DNA from: Euclidia mi
Lineage: Eukaryota > Arthropoda > Insecta > Lepidoptera > Erebidae
Assembly: GCA_944739405.2 (NCBI GenBank)
Contig: OX123193.2
Coordinates: 24,913,516-24,977,515, forward strand
Length of the DNA: 64,000 nucleotides
Direction: 5' to 3'
Shown here: positions 12,212 to 22,175 of the stretch, in pieces
Layout: the number at the start of each line of letters is the position of its first letter
How positions within the stretch are numbered: the first letter of the stretch is position 1
The notes under the pieces: model-generated
The model's input: only the letters and a program-made list of their open reading frames with translations
Database searches by the model: none
What the model was told of the DNA's origin: nothing
Translations under genes and position numbers: made by a program

Positions 12212-12447
12212 CATTTTGCATTCGCACAATCTTACTTTAGCTTCGTTCCTTTGCCGAAATCACCTTGGTAGGAAAAGTCTTGCCGTTCCACCCGGAGCAT
12301 CTACAAATAGTATTTTTCTCAAATCACTATTCACGCTACGACACACACGATCATAATTATAAACGCTGTTCTTCAGTAAGTCTCGAGAGATCATTTTTAC
12401 ACCAGCAGATGATAGCTCGTATCGGTCGTCGTGGTCGTTCATATTGA
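12212..12447 (-). pseudogene. Helitron-type PIF1 helicase fragment
   Basis: The minus-strand reading contains SVYNYDRVCRSVNSDLRKIL followed by FVDAPGGT. The latter is the hallmark of the Walker A region in Helitron PIF1-like helicases (FxDAPGGTGKTF). One base is missing inside the GTGKTF codons: shifting the frame gives GTGKTF-like PTKVISAKERS and then a stop. This is therefore a frameshifted scrap of about 75 codons. A host PIF1 gene is unlikely, as no other helicase motif is nearby. Confidence 0.6.
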
Positions 12448-13559
12448 GTAATAGGATAGATATAACTATCTACTGTCAAGCAATGGTTTATTAGATTGTT
12501 GTGGGAACCTAAAAATGTCCTCGGCCAATTTGTCTTCATATTAATTATGCCATAACTATGCAGCATCTCAAACCCATGGTGTCATCGATGAGGACTTTTA
12601 CTTTTACTTGCTTCAGACAATGCCATCCCAGTGTTTATCCCCATCCAGTAAAATAAAATGACTCGCCACTCTTCAACCTGTTTACATATACATGTGCGAA
12701 TACGTCCAGCCTAAGCTGAACCCTATTTAATATAATACATCATAAAGATTTAAGCTCAATTTAAATCGGAAGACCAAATGTTTGAAAATATCCTATTTAT
12801 AGTCTTTCAACCCTCGTAATTTCACATTTGACTGATCATAATATATTAAGTTTCAACCAATTCAACTAAAGAGTTACTTTTATAGAGCAACAAATGCATC
12901 GTAATGTTTACTTTGACACAACTTTTATATATGAACCGATTCGTATAAAACAAACATCAAATGTTAAGTGGGGCTTACTACAATACATCAGTGAAAACCG
13001 CATTCCATTTCTATTAGCCGTTTCTGAGATTAGCGTGCACAGACAGACAAAAATTTTAATAATTATATTTTTGCCTTTTCTTCTTTAATGTAGACCCCTT
13101 AAACTAGATTTCTTCTGAATATCTTCCATGTACGGACATCGATCACTTACAGATTTATTATATGTATAGACGGCCGTTTCGCGCGTTAAACAAAAATCAA
13201 CCGCATACTGGCGCCGCGAGATTTGGAAGTTTTATTTCATCTATATCTTGTGTGTTTATAAACCGATCTCTATATTTTTTTTAATATAAAATACATTTTA
13301 AAGTGTACTTTTTGAATATGGGAGTTTGATAAAGATATATCTTTGTGAAATATAATATATTGATGTATTTAATACACTTTGAAGAAATGCCTAACGATTA
13401 AACCCGTTATTGTGGCTAATTTATAAAAGATAGATATATACTATCAAGGACTTTTTTGTAGATCTTTTAAAGACCATCATCTTTGTAATACATACTTTTG
13501 ATGAATGATCAACGTATGCGAGGATAAGAGCTCGAAAGCGCATTTTCATCCGACTTGCT
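12448..13559. other. Non-coding with SINE 3' debris
   Basis: Near 13020-13075 'tttctgagattagcgtgcac' and 'agacagacaaaaattt' look like the 3' region of a Metulj-like SINE. The rest is AT-rich and unrecognised. Confidence 0.35.
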
Positions 13560-13574
13560 TCAAATTTATCGTCG

Positions 13575-13862
13575 CTGCTCAGCTCCTATGTGTTTTAGCG
13601 TTATGTTATATAGCCTATAACCTGCCCAGGAGTATGGACTACAATCGTACCAAGTTTGGTTAAAATCCCTTCAGTAGTTTTTGACCCATGCGTGCACATA
13701 CAGACAGACAGACAGACAGACGGACAGACAGACAGACAGACAAAAAATTTACTGATTGCATTTTTGGCATCAGTATCGATCACCATTCATCCTCCAATAT
13801 TAATTTTGAATATATATTCAATGTACAGAATTGACCTCTCTACAGTTTTATTATAAGTATAG
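13575..13862 (+). mobile_element. Metulj-like SINE, 3' part, with CAGA microsatellite
   Basis: 'ttatgttatatagcctataa', 'taaaatcccttcagtagttt' and 'ttattataagtatagata' are the usual successive blocks of the 3' half of this SINE. The normal (CAAA)n spacer is replaced by a CAGA tract at about 13699-13742. Confidence 0.55.
13699..13742. repeat. (CAGA)n microsatellite
   Basis: About eleven near-perfect CAGA units, with one CGGA interruption near the middle. Confidence 0.9.
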
Positions 13863-16585
13863 ATAATATGCCTCACACAATATTTACGTAAAGTAACAAT
13901 ATCTATAATAGTGAGAGTGTCGGAGGCTCAACCCCTTGTTCCTTCTTCCTCATCTCGTTCCTCCTTTTCCCCATCCAGTAACGCCATTGTGACTTTTCTG
14001 TCGCGCCGACCCAATCCAGCGCCTGTGTGCGAAATTTTGGGTTAGTCTTATAGGGCCTCGATCCTCGAGGCACCCGTACCGGAGGGCTCCGATTTATTTA
14101 TGTCTTGGTAAACTCAATTAAAAGTGACTTTAGCTTAAAAGTGCCGTCCACAGCAACATACTGTTTATAAAATATTATTAGTTCCTGAAATTAAATACGT
14201 AAAACTATCAGGAAAATGATAGAGTTTTGCTTGGTTATGGTAAATATTATAATAAAAGAATACAAAGTAGAGTTTCTTAGGGCGATCATAGGTTGGTACC
14301 CTTTTTAATACACAAACGATTTTTGTGTATTGAAAATATGTAGACTAAATGGAAAATTGACAAAATTTACAAACAGGCAATATTGGACGTCGTCGACTTT
14401 CAGTTTGATTTTGATATTGTTTTTACAATATAGAAAATGTAAAAGGCGTAGGTATTAAATATTTATTACTATTGGCTTAACATTAAAAAATCAACTATAA
14501 AAATAATCAACATTGTTATCAACTTATAATAATAATTATAGTGGTAACGTGAGGTTTTAAAAATTATTTCCGTTCCTCTAATAGCCTATTGGCAACATTT
14601 TATTATTTTCTTACTTTCTTTTTTTTTTAAAGATAGCTCTTGTTTTTCCTTTCTTTTTTTTTTAAACACAACTCCCGCGCTAGAACTAAATCCTGTGTCG
14701 CGGGGGACTTTACAAACATACAATTAACGGACACAATGAACACTCATTCAAACTGCATTAACCTCTAACCAATAAATATGAGCTTAAGAGCTGGTGTGGT
14801 ACAAAATTTCAAATTAAATACTTTCGTCTTATATAGTTCAAACACATTTATGTATTTTTTATGTCGACGGTTCACATCGAAAATAATAGCAATAATTAAC
14901 AAGTTAAATGTAAGCAAATTTATCGTTTTCGTGGCTCTCCGGAACGTGTGCCTCGGGGATCGGGGCTCAAACGGAATAACCTGAAAAGTTGCCTATGTAA
15001 AGCGCCTTTTTGTCAGCCTTTTTCGAAAGTAATTTTAATAATTAACGTATTTCAGCAGACGCTCGGTGTTCTATTACCCTGACGCCTGTGTGCGCCGCGC
15101 ACGTTGCACATAGGGGCGGCTCGCCCTGTCCGTGAGCGACGGTAGTCGAATTGTCACCAAGAATGTGTGTATTGCGATTCCGCTATGCCTTAATTTACTG
15201 CTAATAGACAGTATTTGCAATCGCAATAGTGGGCCCAATTCTACTAAATAAATATAGTTTCGATATCAGTGGCATACTGACGTCACAAAAAGCGTATTCT
15301 TCTAAATTATCTGATAATTGAACGAAGTTGTAACGAGATCGTAAATTGAAATGAGTGGCAAAATATGTGTCAACGACGAACTGTTTATTCCAAATTATAC
15401 GATAATGACATTAGGTTATCAGAATACCGCTTCTGAGTCCATTCAAAATATAATATCGATGTCATATAAAAATAGGAGAATTGGCCCCAGTGTTTAACAT
15501 CCATTATTTGATTAATTGCATCATATTCCTCTAACAGATCTGCTCAATATAAAGCGTTAGCCAATCTTACGAAAATCCAAATAGGTACACAAGATGTAAT
15601 GCAATGCAATTTATCCATTGATTTGTTTTTCGATTTAAGAAATCGATCTATAGTGATCTTTACAAGGAGTATTTAAGTGGTCGCCACTTATGGCAGACCT
15701 GAAGCATGAATGCATCGATGCAGTTGTTAGATTAGCATACAATGAGTAATAATCGTTGCAATGCCACGTATTTTATTGCACATTGCTTAATTTCTGGCAG
15801 CTGTGATCCCTGACCGACATTCTTGGCTGTTAATCGGTATATTATACAAAAGTCAATCCCCTGCGTCATACTCATCCGCGAGCGAGCGATTGCACTGTTA
15901 TATAACATTGCGATCGCCAACATTATGTAATGATTGTTTATACTGAATAATTAGCTAGTCAATGACGCTGTTTGTATTTCAAACGTATATTATTCAAGAT
16001 CACGTACACAAGCGAATGCAAATCATACTTTGACTATGTATTTAGTAGTGACTAGATTCACAGAACAGAGTTCCGCTTTTGTCTAAAGGGAATTTTGGTG
16101 TTCATCATTTCCTGCAGTGAAAAGTCAGATATACCTTTAAGATCTTATTTCAAAATACAAAGTAATAAAAAATACACGTGGATTATAGTTAAAATATCAC
16201 ACTATTCACTTTTGTGTGTTGTTCGTGGTTTTGTTAACTAGAAATAAAATAAGTTTCTCTTTCAGTTAAGCATTTGTGTCTGACGAAACTTACATCAGCA
16301 TCCTAGCATTATCCTTACCATCAGGAACGATTCGTACCTCCAGAGCTTCCGCCATTCAGACCCGGATGCCTCCTAATCCAATCGGATTTGAATTTTTTAA
16401 TTTTAATTAGCATTAACCATCAAGTATTACCTGTTCTCATACCCTGACTAGCTAAACCATAGTACCTAGGTATTTAGACGGGTAAACTATTCTTTTAGGG
16501 ACACATATAGGGAAATTTTCAGGAAAGTTAGGTTGTTTACTTCATTCAGCAGAAAATAGTATAACTTCAGGCTTAATTGTTTTTT
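13863..16585. other. Non-coding with short repeat scraps
   Basis: At 14010-14095 'gacccaatccagcgcctgtg' recurs near 22338-22360. At 15080-15125 'tgtgtgcgccgcgcac' recurs near 22610-22627. These are fragments of dispersed repeats I cannot name. No gene is visible. Confidence 0.35.
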
Positions 16586-16820
16586 ATAGTCTCACGCCTG
16601 TACCCCCGTATGGGTAGGCAGAGGTGTAATATTACACCCATATTTCACCATGAATTTTTAAGGTCCCACGTAATAGGGGCCGAGCCTGTTGCCGTTACCG
16701 GGCACATCACCAGACTCCGTGCTGCTACTGAGAATTCGGAAAGACCCAGTAACACTTTTGCACGACCCCAAGACCGCCGATCAGCAGTCGTATACGCTAT
16801 CCACTGGACCACGGAGGCAG
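16586..16820 (-). mobile_element. tRNA-derived SINE (first family)
   Basis: Near full-length copy in minus orientation. The tRNA-like head is at the right ('ggtccagtggatagcgtat' when read on the minus strand). The body has 'gggccgagcctgttgccgtt' and the tail end is 'tagtctcacgcctgtacccc'. The B-box region is damaged relative to the 17828 copy. Confidence 0.8.
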
Positions 16821-17243
16821 GCTTAACAAACAACCAATTACGTATACATTGGATAAGAGAGTAATTTGGCAATATAAAATAATGCCGAGACGTTTATAGA
16901 TATCTGATCTTGTCGAAGATTACGTAAAAATATCCGTATCCTTTCTTTCTTGTAATTATTATTATATAATAACGATAACTTACTCGATAAAAAGTTGTAT
17001 GAGGTTAAATAAGTTGTTGTATCCGAAGAAAAATCTTGAGCATTTTTATAGCCAGGTATTTTGTATGTTGTGTTTCTTTTTAAGAATTTTTACTTATGGT
17101 GCACCTTGACTTTTTGAGAAGGTATATTGATTGGTAAGCAATTAGTATGTAAAATTAAGGACGGTAAGTTTTGTATGTAGTTAACTAGGTACTTACATTG
17201 TTTCTTAATTGGCAGTTTAATATTTTTGTTTCTGTACTGTATA

Positions 17244-17645
17244 TACAGGATGTAAAAAGACCCTTAACGAAAACTGAAATCCCATGTTGTACCAATCACT
17301 ACGAACATTTTTTACTTCGGCACCATACCTGGGAAATTACTGGTTCAGGAGATATTGAGGCTCAAAGTTAGTATGGAACTTTTCTAATTAGGTACAAAAT
17401 CGATGCATTTACCCAGCCAATATGTTCTTTAGATGCCCTATGCTATGCCCTATATATGATATGATGGATAAGTAGGTATTTCGAGCATTGCACGCACGCG
17501 CTTTTAATTGCGGTTTATAAAATGTGAAAACTTAAAAAAACAATTGTTTCCCAGGTATTATTTTTAGTTAGTATGCCTTGGCATGATGTCCACAACAAGT
17601 AGACTTCGGGTTGGTGATGCCTGATGGGTCTTGTGACAGCCTGTA
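17244..17645. mobile_element. MITE, 402 bp, TA target site
   Basis: The left end 'tacaggatgtaaaaagaccc' and the right end, reverse complemented, 'tacaggctgtcacaagaccc' form a 20-bp terminal inverted repeat with three mismatches. TA dinucleotides flank both sides. There is no coding capacity. A TA target suggests a Tc1/mariner-type mobiliser. Confidence 0.55.
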
Positions 17646-17757
17646 TATCAGAGAAATATTCACGCACGAGACCACACTATATGGCATCAATTATTATTTG
17701 TTGTTACGAGTCTGGTAATACTTTACTTTACAATCAGATGGGAATAATAAATGCTTA

Positions 17758-17779
17758 GGAGAGAGAGAGAAAGAGAGAG
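17758..17779. repeat. (GA)n microsatellite
   Basis: 'gagagagagaaagagagaga' is a short GA tract with one interruption. Confidence 0.85.
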
Positions 17780-17827
17780 AGTCTGGTAATACTTTACGAC
17801 CGTTAATTGAATGTTTTGTGTTTCTTG

Positions 17828-18075
17828 ACTGCCTCCGTGGTCCAGTAGATAGCGTATGCGACTGCTGATCGGAGGTCCCGGGTTCGATTCCCGGGTCGGG
17901 CAAAAGTGTTACTGGGTTTTTCCGAATACTCAGTAGCAGCACGGAGTCTGGTGATGTGCCCGGTAACAGCAATAGGCTCGCCCCCCCATTACGTGGGACC
18001 TAAAAAATCATGGCGAAATGTGGGTATAATATATACACCTCTGCCTACCCCTTCGGTGATACAGGCGTGATACTA
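17828..18075 (+). mobile_element. tRNA-derived SINE (first family), best-preserved head
   Basis: This is the only + strand copy. The head reads 'gcctccgtggtccagtagat', then 'cgggttcgattcccgg', which are clear A-box and B-box equivalents. The body continues 'gtgttactgggtttttccga' to 'gatacaggcgtgatac'. It is a SINE, not a tRNA gene: there is no anticodon arm followed by a proper acceptor stem. Confidence 0.85.
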
Positions 18076-21000
18076 TAAATAAAAATGTTTCTGAAATCCA
18101 CTGCGAGAGAGTGTTATATAATAATATCTAAGTAATAAAGGTGTTATCTTTCAAAGACAAAAAGAGAAGAACTGACAGGTAATACGAAATTATCAACAAC
18201 GAGTGACACCGCGGTGTAACAACTAGTTACATTAATACGTTTCAAAACTATCTAAATGCTATTCAATACAAAGGCCATATGACTTGTTACATACACATTG
18301 CACACGGCTACTCTCACAAATCTTCAATGAAACATCTATTATAATAACTTTTATGAATAGGCATTTGGCGTATTGGCCAATATTGCAAGTAAAATATTGC
18401 AACACCAGTCGCCAAGTACCTACATATACGAAGCTAATGTTGGTAACCTTTATTTATATTGTGAAAAGAAGCCTACAACAAGTTCATTGTGTATTAGATT
18501 GCTATTCGTATCTTAATTATTTTTTTAATTACGGGACATGAATGGATTAACAAAATAAGTATTAACTCAAAACAAGCAAGCACATTTCACAAATGAGTAT
18601 AGTTACTTAATCTGATAAAATAGAATATTATTTATTGTACACCATTATTAAAATTGTGAATTATCGCTTACCTCGTGCCTCGGTAGAGCAAGTTAGGCCG
18701 TCGACGGCCTCATCTGCCATTAATCTTTGACAGTCCTAGTCGTTAAGACGGTTTATTTCTTTGTTCACCAAGGTGGATAGGTGGACAAAGTAGACTTCAT
18801 GGTGTCCTTATTTCACCTTAGAATGATTTCACCTTGGTAATACCACCCAGGTGAAATAATTGGACACAAGTCGAGGACTTTGTTCACCTTGGAATTGATT
18901 CACCCATGTGAACAAAAACGACGTTTTTAGCACGCTTTTATTAGCTTTGGTTGTATGTATCTATGTAACGGAAGCTTCAGACGCGATTTTGACCGACTTT
19001 GAAACGTCGCTCGGTGACATCGTCGGATCGATGACAATGCAATAATATGAAATTAAACTAAATTCGAACTAAATAAATTAAATAAAAAAAACTATACCTA
19101 AGAAATGAAAAATAAATAATAGTTAAAAAACACGGTGCTTTTCAAGTATTCTATTGACACCATGCACCCCACGCTTTTTTAAAAACTATTATTTATTTAT
19201 TTTGTGGACTGATATCACCCACTTAAACCGTGATAAAACGGATTTAAAATTGTTATTTTCCTTTTTGGTGCGGAAGCCTAAAAAGAAAATAATTAAACTG
19301 GCTCAATGTTTTACCCAAACACTATGAAGTAATGTCAGATAAATGACAAATAAAACTTAAGGAACAATGTGGAAACGGAACATGTCGCTTTCTAGGAATA
19401 GAATAAGAGTATGTAGAGCGTTAATACAGAAATTAGGTGGTCACCGTACTGGGCACCATTGCCCACCAACTAAATATTTTATTATACCTAAAAGTGAATT
19501 TCACCACCATGATTCGATCAGAACCAGAAGGTTTTAATCAAATCGTGGTAACCATACTGTAACGTTTTAACCAAATAATTCCACTTGGTGACCAACCAAC
19601 GGAAAATAATCTGAAGTGAATAGGAAATAGCCACACTTATAGAGATAACGAATGAGCATTTCTTTGCTAACACTTAGTAATGACGATAAAAGGTACAATG
19701 CTTGTTTTCTGTATTTACCTATGGAAATACCTAATGCCTGAGAACAAGTCTGGAAACTCATTAAAAACGCTTATTTGGTATTATTGTAAAAGTTATTTTT
19801 ATAAGCTCGCATGATCCAAGTATGCGCAATCCGCGTGCCGTACAGCAGTCTTGAGTTCACAAGACATCTCAAATTACTGCATTATCTGCAAGTTTAATCT
19901 CGATGGCAACACCAGTAATCATCAGTATTGCTTACATGATGGAGCTACATATTACTATACTTGTATTATAACTGAGTACGAAACTTCTTCACTATACGCC
20001 GCATTGCAAGTTATTATGAAGTGGTACAGTCGGCTGCACCAATATGAAAAACATCTTGCAAACTTCAATTAGGGTTTTTGGATAAATGAAGAGTGGGTAC
20101 CTTGATTGTATTGTATCGTAAATCAAGGATTCAATGAGTAATATCTTCAGGTGTACTTTTCCTTAATACTACATTTAAATATATCCTATTCTGACAAGTG
20201 TTCAGACATATGAGTCGTAGAGAAGTTGGGTTTTAACTCGAATGGTCCAGCTCGTTCGGAGTAGTAGGTCCTACTCTCACAGAAGGTTGATGTAGAATAC
20301 CAATCAATAACCGTTCTGTGATGCGAAACTTTCCACTCACCGTTCCTTTGACGAGGTAGAAACTTGGGTGCTTTTTCTGGGCTTTGAAACCGTAGAGCTA
20401 AAACGACTCACTCGTTGGTTGCTGACGATTGAAAGTTCTAAAGTCATCTTTCAATATTAATCTGGACGTGTGAGAGAATGACCCGTGCTGAGGATGCCGT
20501 AGGTACTCATTGCTTCGGGAGACGAGAGTTCCAAAGAGTTTTGCCTCCTTCTCAGTAAAACTGACACTCATTGTACTTGCGAGACAAATTCATATCGCGT
20601 GTGGTCCAAGTCTCAGTGTTCACACCGATCATACTTACTGCACGAAATTGGTTTAATATGTTAATAGCTATATTTATACACACGCAACTGTGACATAATT
20701 ACAGTTGTTTCGGCGTTTCAATGGAAGGCGTTTTAATGACTGCGTAGATATATCTGCTGTCTTATTATGGTAAAGGTTTAAAGCTACGTTTAAAATATTT
20801 ACGGTTATATTTCAGTAAAACGTAACCAGCAGGTTGATCATTATGACAAATATTTGAAGGGAATTATATTTTTTCTTGCAATGCTGTAGGATGGCAGCGG
20901 TATAGGTATTTATTCTTGCTCCATGTTCATGTCTGCTTCTGTTCATACGGCAAGTGATTTTAATTGGCCAGACAAATTAGCAAATACAAAATTTGTTTCT

Positions 21001-21094
21001 TGTAGCAGCTTCTGTGCAATTCTAATGTTCTCAACAGTAAGACACATTTACCGTAGCTTAATTTCAAAAGAGAAGTTGATGTTTTCGTAAAAGC
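18076..21094. other. Non-coding with small inverted repeats
   Basis: Two structures stand out: a cluster of GTTCACC/AGGTGAA motifs at 18760-18925, and a hairpin at 19110-19199. A block at 20220-20640 has a more even base composition but no recognisable domain. No exon with a start codon for the downstream esterase could be identified here. Confidence 0.35.
19110..19199. repeat. Inverted repeat, ~28-bp arms
   Basis: 'aataaataatagttaaaaaa' then 'cacggtg' faces 'cacgcttttttaaaaactat' then 'tatttattt'. The loop is about 33 bp. MITE-like or a chance AT palindrome. Confidence 0.5.
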
Positions 21095-21365
21095 AATAAA
21101 AAAAAAATTAAAGAAAAACAAAAAACCCGACTGCATAAAAACTAAAAAGAAAGAAACAAGCCCAGTAGTTTAGAATTCTGTTAAGTAATATGCAGAACAG
21201 AATGACCCACAGTCTGGGCCCCTTAGGAAGATTTGAATGTGCCCCGACTGTGAGTCGTTCTGTTCTGCATATTACTAAACAGAATTCTAAACTACTGGGC
21301 TTGTTTCTTTCTTTTTAGTTTTTATGCAGTCGGGTTTTTTGTTTTTCTTTAATTTTTTTTTTATT
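21095..21365. repeat. Long inverted repeat: 120-bp arms, 31-bp loop
   Basis: The left arm 21095-21214 and right arm 21246-21365 are reverse complements with only about three mismatches. Landmarks are 'cccgactgcataaaaactaa' in the left arm and 'ttagtttttatgcagtcggg' in the right. The arms share a ten-base motif, ACCCGACTGC, with the inverted 'gcagtcgggt' near 21855, so the structure is probably part of a transposon ending there. Confidence 0.9.
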
Positions 21366-21870
21366 TTATACTTTTTAGTTGCGATTCATTGACTTCGTTA
21401 TAAGATGGTAAATTTTGCAATCAAGTGTTTGTATATCGTTTATACTTGAAATGAAAACTTAAATCAATAAGTAAGAAAATTAGCGAGATTTTTTTTGTTA
21501 AACAACTTTACATCGTTATATCTCCTAAACTATTATTTTAAATGAAAAATGTTAAAAGAAACCTAAATATGATTTTAAAATACCTATTCAACGACACCCC
21601 ACATGACATAGTTCATCGACATATTTTTTTTTCATTTTGACAATATGGCGTCTGGTTGACGCTGTGGTGAATTTTGATAACTGTCATGTCTTTAGTGACA
21701 CTCGCAAGGTTAAGACGAATCGATTGACGTAAGAATCATCAAAATCGGCCTACGCATTTGGTCTCTGGAACGCCACATAGAAACAAACATACATACATAC
21801 ATACATACATACATACATAGACTGATAAACACATTACCCTCCTTTGCGTCGCGCAGTCGGGTAAAAAGGG
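21366..21870. mobile_element. Probable 3' part of a dispersed element with (CATA)n tract
   Basis: It contains 'aatcatcaaaatcggcctac', a CATA microsatellite at about 21788-21820, then 'gactgataaacacattaccc' and 'gcgcagtcgggtaaaaa'. The same ending ('tagtcgggtaaa') occurs near 35962. It is followed directly by the first esterase exon. Confidence 0.5.
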
Positions 21871-21936
21871 AAACAGTTTTTGTAAAGATCATTTTAAACT
21901 TCCAAAAAGTTTAAAAATATTTGTTTGTCTGTTTAG

Positions 21937-22175
21937 GTGACAGGCGCATGGCGGCGGTTATCAAGCACAGTTTCCGAGTCGGTGGGCCTGAAGCACGCGC
22001 TCCGTCGTCTGCAGGCGGTGCCGGCGCGCGCCGCACGTCTCGTCCATGCGCTGGTCGACCGCATGAGGGTCGGAGGAGGACCTCTTGTCTTCACACAGCT
22101 CGGAGTGCTCCGGGGCAGGAAACTTGTTACGAGGACCACGGCTCAGACGCCGTATTACAGCTTTAAGGGCATTAG
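21937..22175 (+). CDS. Carboxylesterase exon 1 (first visible)
   Basis: The acceptor is 'tttgtctgtttag' and the donor 'attag|gtaag'; it ends in phase 2. The C-terminal third holds the family N-terminus (FTQLGVLRGRKL to YYSFKGI). The first 48 residues are extra: strongly basic, with eight Arg, one Lys and only two acidic residues up to residue 44. An in-frame Met lies at 22063. Much GC-richer than its surroundings. Confidence 0.8.

Noticed and set aside
13699..13742. Possible CRISPR-like or direct repeat array
   Set aside because: A plain CAGA microsatellite; no spacers.
17828..17905. tRNA-like sequence with A and B boxes
   Set aside because: It is the head of a SINE: the acceptor stem does not close and the SINE body follows. 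The other copies are the same.
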